A stretch of 64,000 nt of DNA. Origin: Acinetobacter calcoaceticus DSM 30006 = CIP 81.8 (GTDB lineage Bacteria; Pseudomonadota; Gammaproteobacteria; Pseudomonadales; Moraxellaceae). Location: positions 2,366,340 to 2,430,339 of the forward strand of contig NZ_KB849780.1 in NCBI RefSeq assembly GCF_000368965.1. Direction: 5' to 3'. Numbering within the stretch: the first letter of the stretch is position 1; each line of letters opens with the position of its first letter. A program made the position numbers and the translations under genes. Below, one piece after another: positions 14,900-23,882 of the stretch. The notes below the pieces were generated by a model. It was not told the DNA's origin. It did no database searches and saw only the letters and a program-made list of their open reading frames with translations.

Positions 14900-16288
14900 T
14901 CAATATTTAATACAGCAGAGCCAAGCAACGTTACGTGGACGTGTTTCGTCTCCAATCACCCCTGATGGATTTGGCTGTGCATCTCCCACATCAGAACCAT
15001 CATTTGTATAGTAATAGCGGTTATCCCAATCAGTACCACCATTCGAACCTAGCTTACCGAGACTTGGGGATGCACCAAATGGCCAAATAATTGTTGGATC
15101 AGCTTCCCCCAGAGAAAGATGTTTATGCTTCTGCACTTGCTGACTTTGTCGACTACCGATAACACGACCAACATCAATGCCTCGGCCATCATCTAAACCG
15201 CGAACAAATTCTGCGCGACCGTCTGGCACGTTAAAAGTTGTTACCCCATCTCCAGCGCCATACATCGTTCCAATAGCAGCAAATAAATCTGCGTATACAG
15301 TTCTTGAAACAGCTGCAAAATTTGCCTTTAAAAAACCTGTAGGTGCTTTATTCATAGCAAAGTAAACGATTGCTCCAGCTGGTAGGCCATTAGCTTTGGC
15401 TTCTTCTTTACTGTACACATTCAAATTTTGACGGGCTAAAACCTTATTGGGAACATCTGCTAGATTTTTATCTTTGGCCAAAGGATAAGGTGCAGATCCA
15501 AGCGGATCATTTTGTACACCTAATATTTTGGTACCAGCTGGATATGACTTACCTAATATTGATTCAGTCGCACCATTTGCCGTCCAGCCATCTGCACCAG
15601 TTGCTTGATGTAAGCGTATGCCATTGATGTAAACAGCTAAACCATTAGTTGTAACTGTTGACCAGGTCACATGGGTTTGATCGGCTGCCAATACTTGCTG
15701 CTCTTCAATTGAATCAACAAAAATATTAACTTCAGATGCATTTCCCCACTCTACATCCCCATCATTATTTGATTTCTTTTTTAAAACTTGGCCAGTGGTA
15801 CCACCAGGTAAAAGCTTGGCAGTGTTAATTGTATTAATGATCCAGCTATGTGTAGCAATCACGACATTTGGATCAATTTTTAATTCAACACTTTCAGCAT
15901 TTTTTACAAAAAAAGGAATACGGAAAACCGTATCATTTGTAATACCATCTTGTGCAACTGGTTTTGTGATATCAGGTAAATTACCAACAGCAAATAAATT
16001 ACCGTTACTATCAAAAATACCGATCTCACGTATAACGAAACTGCCAATAGCAGCAGGAATAATCAGTTCAGCAGTAAATTTCAAATCATTTTCTGGATCA
16101 GGATAAACACGGTTTACTACCGCTCTAAATCGTTCACGAACTAAAGCTGTCATGTCTAGACTTAATTGAATAGGTTGGCCACCGCCATCACCCACAGCCA
16201 TATGTGTGAGACGAATTTGAGTAGCAGTTGACTCAGCCTGAGCAAGTAGCTGTAAACCTAATGTTGTATGAATAGTTTTATATTTCAT
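14900..16288 (-). CDS. H: P2 gpH-like tail fibre with C-terminal collar domain
   Basis: A 462-residue protein. The N-terminal 150 residues match the baseplate-attachment part of gpH-type fibres (QIRLTHMAVGDGGG, RFRAVVNRVYPDP, FVIREIGIFDSNGNLFAVGN). A middle section with KNLADVPNKVLARQNLNVYS is a fibre repeat, and the C-terminus is a phage tail collar domain (PAGAIVYFAMNKAPTGFLKA, DGVTTFNVPDGRAEFVRGLD, ending GDETRPRNVAWLCCIKY). It is one of two fibre-type genes side by side. Confidence 0.88.
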   Translation of the reverse strand: MKYKTIHTTLGLQLLAQAESTATQIRLTHMAVGDGGGQPIQLSLDMTALVRERFRAVVNRVYPDPENDLKFTAELIIPAAIGSFVIREIGIFDSNGNLFAVGNLPDITKPVAQDGITNDTVFRIPFFVKNAESVELKIDPNVVIATHSWIINTINTAKLLPGGTTGQVLKKKSNNDGDVEWGNASEVNIFVDSIEEQQVLAADQTHVTWSTVTTNGLAVYINGIRLHQATGADGWTANGATESILGKSYPAGTKILGVQNDPLGSAPYPLAKDKNLADVPNKVLARQNLNVYSKEEAKANGLPAGAIVYFAMNKAPTGFLKANFAAVSRTVYADLFAAIGTMYGAGDGVTTFNVPDGRAEFVRGLDDGRGIDVGRVIGSRQSQQVQKHKHLSLGEADPTIIWPFGASPSLGKLGSNGGTDWDNRYYYTNDGSDVGDAQPNPSGVIGDETRPRNVAWLCCIKY

Positions 16289-16301
16289 TTGTTCACACCT
16301 G

Positions 16302-18431
16302 CTAATTAATGAATAGAGTATTTCTCAAATTTTCGTAAATTAATTTATTACCTAAATCATTTGGGTGTAACAAATCAGGTGAAGTAAATATCGGTTGGTT
16401 TTCAATCATAGCTGTTGATGTATATTTGTAATGACTGATATGTGGTAATTTCCTTTGTTCTGCAACTTTAGAAATAACTTGGTCTACGATTCTCATTTTG
16501 AATGCATAAACAGGATTAGATTCATTTGATAAGGAAGCATGTGCTGAAGTGGCTAAACAGATTCTAGCTTTGCTATTAGACAAAATTTTAATTTTATCAA
16601 TACAAGTATTTAATCTAGTTTCAAAACCAGATTCTCCTCCAGCAGTACCACGATCATTTGTACCAAGCATCATCAAGACAAAATCATCATATTCAGTAAT
16701 AGTATCTTCAAATAACTTTCGGTCTAACCAAGTCAAAGTACTTGATCCACTGATCCCTTCATTAATTAACCAAATCTTCTGTATTGTTTGGCAACACTGT
16801 ATATGAGCATAAGAGTTTACATTTGTCGCAATATTCTTGACGCGGACCTTATGTTTGCCATATTCAAATGTAGTGGAAAAAGTATTTTCGTATGAGGATG
16901 TTTCAGAGTAATAATTAAATGTACCTACTAGTGTTTCATCAATATAAACTTCAACAATATCGTTGATATCACCAATATTCCATTTCTGATAAATAATTGA
17001 AATATTGTCTGAAGTGATTTCAAATGAGAATTCATTTTGACGTAATGACTGAAAATTCAAACCTAGTAAATTGATAGCTTCACCATTTTTACTGGGTTGT
17101 GTTGAAATAGTTTCTAAAACTGTAGATTTAGGAACAAAAGTACCTTTATTAGTTTTAAAAACAAATTTATCTATATCTTGCTTAAAACTAATTATACGAT
17201 TTCGTTTTGTATAAGCACGGCCAGGTGCATCCTCAGTTATACTCCGATCTCCGAATGCATAAGCTAAATATTGTAGATATAAGTTAGCCCAAGTTGGTGA
17301 TATAGGGTCCATTTTATTTCGGGGATCTGTTAAATAACCTGTTCGGGGATCTGTTGGTGAGATATTACTTACACCCATTCCCCATGTAATCGAATCTCCA
17401 ATAAGCTTAAAAATTAAAGAATCAAAACTATTTAATTTATTAATCAAACTTGTTTTGAATGCTTCTAATGGATTTATATTTAGTTTAATTATATTTTGGA
17501 CTTCTTCCTTATAATTATTTAACTCAGATGCTAGAATTAATCGTTCCCATGTAGTCCAACCATTTGTTCCCCAATGGGACCTTGTTTCTACTCTATTTGA
17601 AGCACGATCATAGGCAATTTGTCGCTTTACGTTTCCAATTTCAAAATGATCAATAATCCATTGTATTCCTGCTTCAGGATGATTTGTAATTAAAACATCA
17701 TCGGTCGAATAAACCGAATATCTACCATTATGTGAAATCGTATTTAATGGTTGAATAAACGGATTTACAGCATTTGCCCATGTTTCCACAAGAGACTTTG
17801 TACCAATTTGCTCCCAAAGGCTATAAGTAATCCCACTACCATCAGTACCACGTATAAATAATTTGCCTGAAAAAGTTAAATAAAATTGAGGAATCAAAGT
17901 TCCAGTAGAACCTGTGACAATTTCGTAAGGTACAAAAACACCAGGTTCATTTCCTGGTGGATAACTATTTTCAGTAGAGGGAGTTCCATTTCTAGCGATA
18001 TAAATTCCTGTCTTCTTGATATTATTTAAATTTTCACTCGATAAAATTACAGGAGTAACTAAGGGATTTTTACTAAAGAATTCTTGTAAAAGTTTAACTG
18101 GATCATATTTTGATTTTGTAAAATTGCTACCATCCCATCCCCAAGGACCATTTTTTGATGGATCAGGATCATCAAGAATGGTAATCGTAGAATTTTCTGA
18201 AAGACTGGTTTTAGCCGCATCCATTAAATCATATGTTTCAAATGAGTAATTTCCGCCAGCTAATTCTGCAACTTCATCTTTCGTAGCGGAATTAGCTTTT
18301 AGAAATTGAGTACGATTTACTAATGATTTTGCCTGTTCATTCATATTTCCATTTTCGCCCCCCATAGCTAATTCATTTTCATCAAGTAATCGAACTGGGG
18401 ACCATTGTGGTTGGCCAATAATTTCAGTCAT
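16302..18431 (-). CDS. tail fibre/spike with C-terminal SGNH hydrolase domain
   Basis: A 709-residue protein. Residues 1-100 form an attachment region (MGGENGNMNEQAKSLVNRTQ), and 140-300 contain knob-like segments (TGIYIARNG, WTTWERLIL). The C-terminal half is an SGNH-type esterase: block I GDSITWG with Ser346, a Gly-bearing INEGISGSST near 557 (block II), LGTNDRG (block III, about 589) and SPDLLHPND with Asp686 and His689 (block V). Such domains deacetylate or de-esterify capsule or O-antigen, so this is a likely receptor-binding depolymerase that sets capsule-type host range. Composition (Asn/Ile/Lys-rich) differs from neighbouring tail genes, suggesting module exchange. Confidence 0.82.
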   Translation of the reverse strand: MTEIIGQPQWSPVRLLDENELAMGGENGNMNEQAKSLVNRTQFLKANSATKDEVAELAGGNYSFETYDLMDAAKTSLSENSTITILDDPDPSKNGPWGWDGSNFTKSKYDPVKLLQEFFSKNPLVTPVILSSENLNNIKKTGIYIARNGTPSTENSYPPGNEPGVFVPYEIVTGSTGTLIPQFYLTFSGKLFIRGTDGSGITYSLWEQIGTKSLVETWANAVNPFIQPLNTISHNGRYSVYSTDDVLITNHPEAGIQWIIDHFEIGNVKRQIAYDRASNRVETRSHWGTNGWTTWERLILASELNNYKEEVQNIIKLNINPLEAFKTSLINKLNSFDSLIFKLIGDSITWGMGVSNISPTDPRTGYLTDPRNKMDPISPTWANLYLQYLAYAFGDRSITEDAPGRAYTKRNRIISFKQDIDKFVFKTNKGTFVPKSTVLETISTQPSKNGEAINLLGLNFQSLRQNEFSFEITSDNISIIYQKWNIGDINDIVEVYIDETLVGTFNYYSETSSYENTFSTTFEYGKHKVRVKNIATNVNSYAHIQCCQTIQKIWLINEGISGSSTLTWLDRKLFEDTITEYDDFVLMMLGTNDRGTAGGESGFETRLNTCIDKIKILSNSKARICLATSAHASLSNESNPVYAFKMRIVDQVISKVAEQRKLPHISHYKYTSTAMIENQPIFTSPDLLHPNDLGNKLIYENLRNTLFIN

Positions 18432-18432
18432 A

Positions 18433-19035
18433 TTAGAACACCTTTATACCATTTAATTTCTGTGTACCATCAAGTCTCCAAGTTCCATCAAGAGTTAGAG
18501 AGCCTGGATAATTTGAATATTCATATTCACTGCCGATGAGAGTGAATAAAGCAATTTCAGCTTGAAGTTCACTAGTGACAATGAGAGTTGAGTCAATTAG
18601 ATGCGAACGTAAGTTCTTATTATTTCGGATGATTGCAAAAAGCTTTTTGAAGTGCTCGGGAGATACTTCCGCACTACTTGTTTCAATAAATATTTTGAAT
18701 GTGTAGGGTTCACCAGGCGGTTGCATGTTGAACCATTCCTGCACACGGACAGTAAAGCCCAAAGCACCCAAAGCGGCTTCTAAACCACCAATGGTTCCTT
18801 TATGACAATGCACGTTATATGAAGCTTTAATCACTGCCCGTTTTTTTTCTTCAGACCATGAGATATCCCAATCATCAACTGATTTTTCCCAAGCAAGCCA
18901 AGGTAGAACCACTTCAGGCGCTTCTAAAGGATCATTAAATGTTCGGGCAGGCGTTGGTACATTAGAGATACGTGAGAACGCATCTTCAAAGGCATGTTCA
19001 AAAACCGTAGAGTTTGGAGGTAATAACTTAGACAT
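18433..19035 (-). CDS. I: P2 gpI-like baseplate protein
   Basis: A 200-residue protein of the gpI family of baseplate wedge proteins. Segments include LLPPNSTVFEHAFEDAFSRI, PLEAPEVVLPWLAWEKSVDD, WDISWSEEKKRAVIKASYNV and HKGTIGGLEAALGALGFTV. Its start overlaps the J stop by a single base and its stop abuts the fibre gene. Confidence 0.92.
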   Translation of the reverse strand: MSKLLPPNSTVFEHAFEDAFSRISNVPTPARTFNDPLEAPEVVLPWLAWEKSVDDWDISWSEEKKRAVIKASYNVHCHKGTIGGLEAALGALGFTVRVQEWFNMQPPGEPYTFKIFIETSSAEVSPEHFKKLFAIIRNNKNLRSHLIDSTLIVTSELQAEIALFTLIGSEYEYSNYPGSLTLDGTWRLDGTQKLNGIKVF

Positions 19036-19928
19036 TATTCCCCCTTGATTCTGACTGCTATTTCGTTGCAGTAAGCAGCTTGACCAGATACGGGTTCAAT
19101 TTTTGCAATTGGTGAAATCAGATCAACATCAATGACACCCTTTCGTTGAAGGGCACTTGCTATACCCGTAATAGAAACTTTGGTATTCAGTTTATGGACA
19201 GAATTAACATATTCCTGAAGCTTTAAAACAGCGTCTTGAAGAACTATATTTTTATCAGGACCATCTTGAATTTCTAAGACAGCTTCAACCTGATAATGAA
19301 TAATGCTTGCTGAGTAAACCTGAACATAATCTGTAAGAGGCCTAATAAATTTTTTATTTAATGCCTTATCAACACTATTAATAATTTCTTCTGAAGCAGC
19401 TCCATCACCCTCATTAGAAAGGACATACATGGCTGCAATACCTCTATCAGGTGATACAGGTTCAATATCTTTGACTCTTACATCAGCATTCATTCCATGA
19501 AACAAATAGGATCCTTCAGATCCGGCAGTTGTATAACCTTCAGGGGCTAGTTGGACTCTTTTACGTAACAAACTATCACTTTCATAAATAGCTTCTGATG
19601 TTTCTGTTGCTTCAGAAATTAAGCGTCGTTCTAAATTCTTTTCAGCTGCTTTATGATCTAAGTCTGTTCCTGAAGCGTAGGCTAATAACACCGCTTTAGC
19701 TGAATCATTAGCACGTTGACGAACTAACATTTCCCGAAAAGCAAACACTTCTGCCAGTTTATATGCTGGATCTGATTCTCTGAGTTTGGTGTACTCAACT
19801 CCAGTTGAATCCATGCGATCGTAATAATCTTGAAGACCTGCAGCAAGAATCGTTTCAAAATCAATTTGCTCAACAATGGCTGGTTCAGGAAGTTGTGAAA
19901 GATCAATAGCTGTTGATGAAGTTGTCAT
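19035..19928 (-). CDS. J: P2 gpJ-like baseplate wedge protein
   Basis: A 297-residue protein of the Baseplate_J family: IVEQIDFETILA and GVEYTKLRESDPAYKLAEVF near the start, RANDSAKAVLLAYASGTDLD near 80, and EGYTTAGSEGSYLFHGMNAD near 140. It overlaps W by 4 bases (ATGA) and I by 1. Confidence 0.93.
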   Translation of the reverse strand: MTTSSTAIDLSQLPEPAIVEQIDFETILAAGLQDYYDRMDSTGVEYTKLRESDPAYKLAEVFAFREMLVRQRANDSAKAVLLAYASGTDLDHKAAEKNLERRLISEATETSEAIYESDSLLRKRVQLAPEGYTTAGSEGSYLFHGMNADVRVKDIEPVSPDRGIAAMYVLSNEGDGAASEEIINSVDKALNKKFIRPLTDYVQVYSASIIHYQVEAVLEIQDGPDKNIVLQDAVLKLQEYVNSVHKLNTKVSITGIASALQRKGVIDVDLISPIAKIEPVSGQAAYCNEIAVRIKGE

Positions 19929-20269
19929 GCTGCAGATCCCATTTGAAGTGGAATATTTAAGTTAAGAGACTGGCCAGTAAGGGTATGAACGGCTTCTAAA
20001 TCGAGTTGCATACCACCAGCAAACACAGCACTGACATTTAAACTCTCGATACTGATCCGCTCTTCCCAACGCGATACTGGCGTATAGATTGCGCTGTAAA
20101 GTTTCACTTTAAGAACATCACTCATGGGTTGATCAATTAAATCGGCAACGATAGATCCATACTCTCGTCGCATTACTCTGCTACCAAGTGGAGTGGTAAC
20201 GATGTCTTCAATCGATTGCTTAATGCTTTCTATTTCTGTGATTGGTACACCTGATCGTCTAGACATCAT
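19925..20269 (-). CDS. W: P2 gpW-like baseplate wedge protein (gp25-like)
   Basis: A 114-residue gp25-like wedge protein: IKQSIEDIVTTPLGSRVMRR, EYGSIVADLIDQPM and SRWEERISIESLNV are the family hallmarks (the EPR-like core is RREYGS). It overlaps V and J by 4 bases each. Confidence 0.93.
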   Translation of the reverse strand: MMSRRSGVPITEIESIKQSIEDIVTTPLGSRVMRREYGSIVADLIDQPMSDVLKVKLYSAIYTPVSRWEERISIESLNVSAVFAGGMQLDLEAVHTLTGQSLNLNIPLQMGSAA

Positions 20270-20931
20270 GGCACTGGTACTCCTGAAGTATCACCACCAG
20301 ATTGAATACCGGAAGTTTTATGGAGCTTGAGACTGATTTCACCTGCTTTCACATCACCCTCTGTACTAAAGTCTCCACTTGAGTGACTTGATCCTTGTAC
20401 TAATTGGCTTCCTCCAACGGTGTTATTCCCTGTCATGGCTGTACTGCCATTGGTTTGGACGTTACCGTTTGTTGTTGAGTCGCCATTGGTGATGAGATTT
20501 CCATTAATGGTTGTATTCCCATTAACAGTTAAACCACCAGGTGCAGTTAGGATGGCGGTTGCATTGGCTGGCAAGATTGCTTGTAAAGAATGATTATTGG
20601 TGTCGTAGCTAATGACAGCACCATCTTCAAATACCCGTAACTTAATATTCTGATCTTGTGATGGCGTAGGAAAGTCTTCGTTATTCAAACCAACAACAAC
20701 AATGCCAAGCTCGATGACTCCACAAGGACTAAGTACAATGCATTCTTCGTCTTTACTTGGTAGATCATGAGTGGAGTCTTTCCCAGCTCTCAAATTTAAT
20801 AGACGTAATTCTTTAGTTACGATGTCACCTAAATTGACTGTAACTGTATGAAAAGGACTAGACGGGGTTACGGTCTTGATACGACCTAAACGGATCGTAT
20901 TTTCAAGACGACGGATGGTTTCTGCGTTCAT
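20266..20931 (-). CDS. V: P2 gpV-like baseplate spike protein
   Basis: A 221-residue protein. The N-terminal 100 residues form the OB-fold (GRIKTVTPSSPFHTVTVNLG, KDEECIVLSPCGVIELGIVV). Residues of about 125-190 are a run of NGNTTINGN-type repeats that build the triangular beta-helix, and the tip carries LKLHKTSG with a His suitable for the apical metal site, then the GDTSGVPVP end. It is the first gene of the V operon, with a late dyad 46 bases upstream. Confidence 0.92.
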   Translation of the reverse strand: MNAETIRRLENTIRLGRIKTVTPSSPFHTVTVNLGDIVTKELRLLNLRAGKDSTHDLPSKDEECIVLSPCGVIELGIVVVGLNNEDFPTPSQDQNIKLRVFEDGAVISYDTNNHSLQAILPANATAILTAPGGLTVNGNTTINGNLITNGDSTTNGNVQTNGSTAMTGNNTVGGSQLVQGSSHSSGDFSTEGDVKAGEISLKLHKTSGIQSGGDTSGVPVP

Positions 20932-20976
20932 GCTGCAATCGTTATGCAGCTAAAGGTTTAATGCATTTGGTTTGGT

Positions 20977-20997
20977 TTGTATGTCAGTTATATACAA
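20977..20997 (-). promoter_or_regulatory. late-promoter activator dyad, V operon
   Basis: A 21-bp imperfect palindrome, plus-strand arms TTGTATGT and ATATACAA around CAGTT. It lies in the 72-bp gap between S and V. In P2 the V promoter occupies the same gap. Confidence 0.75.
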
Positions 20998-21003
20998 GTG
21001 GTT

Positions 21004-21456
21004 TTATTTTGAATCGAAGAGTTTTAAAACATCGTTTTCTATGATTTCAACTTCAGCATCAGTAAATCCAAGTAAGATTCGTTGAGCATATCTGACCTTA
21101 AATGTCCGACCGTTATATTTCAAATTATCGACCAAGCCGTCCTGGTGAATTCTGGCAAGCCTTGATACTCGTTGATCAAAACCAATAGTCACACCATCAG
21201 GGATTTTTTCTATTTTCATGAATTTTGCTGTTTTTAATTTCATGAACATCTTTCTTTTAATTTGGCCCTTTTTATTTCTTAAATTTTTTCTAGGGATATA
21301 AGAACTTCCATCAGGGTTTTGTTGACGTGTAATTCTCTGGCTTTGGCTTGCACGAACTTTTCGAGCAATCATCATTGCAAATTTTCGACGTTCAGCATCA
21401 CTTAATGTTGTTAATAGCGCATTAAGATGCTCGGAAAGAAATTCAAGCTCAGCCAT
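21004..21456 (-). CDS. S: P2 gpS-like tail completion protein
   Basis: A 150-residue basic protein of the phage virion morphogenesis family: LSDAERRKFAMMIARKVRAS, QSQRITRQQNPDGSSYIPRK and the C-terminal KYNGRTFKVRYAQRILLGFT and DAEVEIIENDVL. It is the last gene of the head-lysis operon and starts immediately after R. Confidence 0.9.
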   Translation of the reverse strand: MAELEFLSEHLNALLTTLSDAERRKFAMMIARKVRASQSQRITRQQNPDGSSYIPRKNLRNKKGQIKRKMFMKLKTAKFMKIEKIPDGVTIGFDQRVSRLARIHQDGLVDNLKYNGRTFKVRYAQRILLGFTDAEVEIIENDVLKLFDSK

Positions 21457-21957
21457 TTATAAAAAATACTCTTGCTGTGGATCTCTTGAGGTCCAAGATG
21501 CAAGCTCATTACCATCTTTATCAAACAAGGTAACTTGTTTTGATTCTTCAGCTTTATGATATTGCGGCTCGTCAGGATAATCGACACTAAGACCTTCACT
21601 AGTTTGTTTAACGATAACACGCTCAGTTAATGGCATTTGGATTGCCAAATCTACTTTATCGTTTGCCAAAATTTCAGCTTCAAACTTAATGCCAGATTTA
21701 ACTTTATCTAGATTGGCCATTAGTTCAGATTGGTTGACTCGAACCCAGTCGAGCACAGGAATACTAACTGCAGCAAGATCGCCAGCATAATCTGTCAGAA
21801 TCATGGTCAGTGTATAGACATATTCAAATGATAAACCATTTGCCATCGTACTCCGCACCGCACCCTCATCAACAAAAATAAGAATGCGATCTGGGTCACG
21901 ACATAGTTCAGGGATAGCAGCTAGTAAGTGTGCTCTTAAACTTTGTGGTTTTTTCAT
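21457..21957 (-). CDS. R: P2 gpR-like tail completion protein
   Basis: A 166-residue protein of the tail completion R family: MKKPQSLRAHLLAAIPELCR, then ILIFVDEGAVRSTMANGLSF and EYVYTLTMILTDYAGD, and a C-terminal DKDGNELASWTSRDPQQEYF. It overlaps the endolysin by 4 bases (ATGA) with no room for separate spanin genes. Confidence 0.9.
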   Translation of the reverse strand: MKKPQSLRAHLLAAIPELCRDPDRILIFVDEGAVRSTMANGLSFEYVYTLTMILTDYAGDLAAVSIPVLDWVRVNQSELMANLDKVKSGIKFEAEILANDKVDLAIQMPLTERVIVKQTSEGLSVDYPDEPQYHKAEESKQVTLFDKDGNELASWTSRDPQQEYFL

Positions 21958-22808
21958 GCTGCTTTGATCCCACCATAAATAGGTTCTAAATGATCGTATT
22001 CTTTTTGGAATTTGGCCTGATACCCAAGTTTTTTATAATTTGGACCATTATAAAGTGTGAAAACAATCTCCCAATTTTCTGCTCGCAGCGCATCGATCAA
22101 AGTGACTTTTTTCTTATCAAAAGTACCTGTTTTCCATTCAATGAATCGGATAAAAGCTTCTAGTTGATAAGACTCACTAGCAAACTGTTGTTCAACAAAT
22201 TCTTGTACAGATGCATAGCCTAACTGTTTCCAGTTTTCACCCATTACTTGAAATTGTCCCCAACTCGTCGACATCAAAGCACAATCAACATCAATTTGTT
22301 TTGCCTGTTCCAAACGAACATATTCAGCTTCATTACCCTGATATCCACCTGCTTTACGGTTAACAATATTAGGACGTTCATCAGCCATTTTGTCAGCGAA
22401 AGCAGTTCCTTTTTTCAGCCTTAAATATGCATACATACGGTGACGTTCAAACAGGATTTTAGGTTTACTATTACTAAGAAAACCGACTCCCCTGCCTTCA
22501 ACTGCACCAAAAACACGAATGGTAAGCTCCGAAACTTTCAAACGCTCAGCTGCTTTTTTATAGTCACTATCTTTAAGAAATTTAGATGTATCTTGGTCAA
22601 ATAGAGCTGCTCTTGTTTTGTCCCCTATTTTGCCATCTGCTACTAAGTTTTTTTGCTTTTGGAATGTCATTACAGCAAATTCAGTAGATGCACCAAAATC
22701 GCCATCGATGGACAGTTCTTTTCCTTTAACGCCTTTAAAACCAAGCTTTTTCAACTGCTTCTGCAATGTAATGACATCATTACCTTTTGATCCGAACTTT
22801 AAAATCAT
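21954..22808 (-). CDS. endolysin: N-acetylmuramidase with peptidoglycan-binding domain
   Basis: A 284-residue lysin. Residues 1-72 form an N-terminal peptidoglycan-binding domain (LKFGSKGNDVITLQKQLKKL, DGDFGASTEFAVMTFQKQKN). The catalytic domain (from about 90) is of the DUF3380 N-acetylmuramidase type, with the predicted catalytic Glu in GAVEGRG, then KPKILFERHRMYAYL and MSTSWGQFQVMGENW, and a C-terminal ALRAENWEIVFTLYNGPNY. No signal peptide is visible, so export depends on the adjacent holins. It replaces the P2 gpK-type lysozyme. Confidence 0.9.
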   Translation of the reverse strand: MILKFGSKGNDVITLQKQLKKLGFKGVKGKELSIDGDFGASTEFAVMTFQKQKNLVADGKIGDKTRAALFDQDTSKFLKDSDYKKAAERLKVSELTIRVFGAVEGRGVGFLSNSKPKILFERHRMYAYLRLKKGTAFADKMADERPNIVNRKAGGYQGNEAEYVRLEQAKQIDVDCALMSTSWGQFQVMGENWKQLGYASVQEFVEQQFASESYQLEAFIRFIEWKTGTFDKKKVTLIDALRAENWEIVFTLYNGPNYKKLGYQAKFQKEYDHLEPIYGGIKAA

Positions 22809-23077
22809 GTTGTACTCCAGATAAGTTTTGCGACATTACCTTTCGCACGGCAAATAAGGACGGCCAGAAGTACTGCAAAAATTGCATCCCATAAAGTGAC
22901 TGGATCTTTAAAAAACAGGATGTGAATTGACTGACCAATAAAAGCTGCAATAAGTATCGTGGCTAAAATAGAAAAGCCATGACGGTGACGAAGCCCTTCA
23001 GCATCAAAACAAATGATTCGTAGGCCACAGATCAGGTATGCAATAAGAGCAATCAGTTGAAACATAATTTCGATCAT
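22805..23077 (-). CDS. three-TM putative holin
   Basis: A 90-residue protein with three hydrophobic segments (about 6-22, 35-56, 64-80). YLICGLRIICFDAEGLRHRH after the first segment is typical of the Phage_holin_3_7 family. It overlaps both neighbours by 4 bases, forming a tight lysis cassette with the endolysin downstream. Confidence 0.8.
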   Translation of the reverse strand: MIEIMFQLIALIAYLICGLRIICFDAEGLRHRHGFSILATILIAAFIGQSIHILFFKDPVTLWDAIFAVLLAVLICRAKGNVAKLIWSTT

Positions 23078-23430
23078 GACTTACCTCCTCCACGAAATTT
23101 ATTCCAGATGTCAGTTAGGCTGGATTGATCCACCCAAACCATAATTTTTAAAATAATTGGTAATGAAAAAATAGAAGCAATCATCCCTGCTGTAGCATCA
23201 TTAGTAATGAACGTTCGGGTAGTCACTTCCGGTGCTAACAAATATCCAAAACCCACAGCAATAATCATTGTTGAAAGTCGTTGTAGAGGTTTTAAATCTT
23301 TTTTCGTTGTTGCAAAAAGAGCTGCTCCGAAAACTGCTCCAAGTAATGCATTACCATTTACGAATGGGAGCAATGAAGCTGCGCTAATTGATACTGCTGT
23401 TACAGCTGCTGTTGTAGTTGGTTCTGGCAT
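23074..23430 (-). CDS. putative phage holin (second of two)
   Basis: A 118-residue membrane protein from ATG 23430 (MPEPTTTAAVTAVSISAASL). It has about three hydrophobic segments, GNALLGAVFGAALFATTKKD in the middle and a basic end (FRGGGKS). It matches the putative phage holin type found in P2-like phages of Acinetobacter and Pseudomonas, but the family match is from memory. One of the two small membrane proteins may be the holin and the other an antiholin. Confidence 0.75.
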   Translation of the reverse strand: MPEPTTTAAVTAVSISAASLLPFVNGNALLGAVFGAALFATTKKDLKPLQRLSTMIIAVGFGYLLAPEVTTRTFITNDATAGMIASIFSLPIILKIMVWVDQSSLTDIWNKFRGGGKS

Positions 23431-23432
23431 TA

Positions 23433-23645
23433 TTAATCCCACAGTTGGACAGTTTGTTTAATTTGTTGTGGTGTATCGATATCAGGAAGAATCACTGAAG
23501 TGCCAATCGGTAGAAAAACACCGATATCAGCTAGATTGGGATTTGCTTCAAGCACTTTTTCAACCACGCCTGAACTGCGTCCGTAATATCGCCAGCATAT
23601 TGAATCGACGGTATCGTTCTGAATTGCTGTAATGGTTTTACTCAT
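23433..23645 (-). CDS. X: P2 gpX-like tail protein (LysM-like)
   Basis: A 70-residue protein: MSKTITAIQNDTVDSICWRY, YGRSSGVVEKVLEANPNLAD and FLPIGTSVILPDI. This is the tail protein X / LysM-like fold that binds the tube or peptidoglycan at the head-tail junction. Position between L and the lysis genes matches P2. Confidence 0.92.
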   Translation of the reverse strand: MSKTITAIQNDTVDSICWRYYGRSSGVVEKVLEANPNLADIGVFLPIGTSVILPDIDTPQQIKQTVQLWD

Positions 23646-23648
23646 GGC

Positions 23649-23882
23649 CTAATCCTTACAGTCCAAGTTTTCAATAATTGAAACTTCGCACTCATAAGTT
23701 GTTGGATTAATGCCCCCAGAGTTAGGGATAATTCTGGATTCAGTTTTTAAACTATTTTTGGTTAAGTCTAGACCTAACTCTGCTGCTATTTTTTCAAGAG
23801 CCAAACGCTCTAAAGATTTTTGGTCAAATCGATAGCTATGAGTACGTTGATGCTTTTCTACAGATGAAATTTTCATTTTCAT
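23649..23882 (-). CDS. small conserved-position phage protein between L and X
   Basis: A 77-residue protein, not recognised. It has a basic N-terminus (KMKISSVEKHQRTHSYRFDQ) and ends ECEVSIIENLDCKD, with no signal peptide. It overlaps L by 4 bases at its start and precedes X by 3, so it is an integral part of the head operon and is probably translated in coupling with L. A role in head-tail joining is possible by location only. Confidence 0.75.
   Translation of the reverse strand: MKMKISSVEKHQRTHSYRFDQKSLERLALEKIAAELGLDLTKNSLKTESRIIPNSGGINPTTYECEVSIIENLDCKD

Noticed and set aside
21411..21620. Minus-strand 69-codon frame over the R/S junction as a spanin
   Set aside because: It lacks a lipobox and a credible signal or anchor, and looks like a shadow of R and S.
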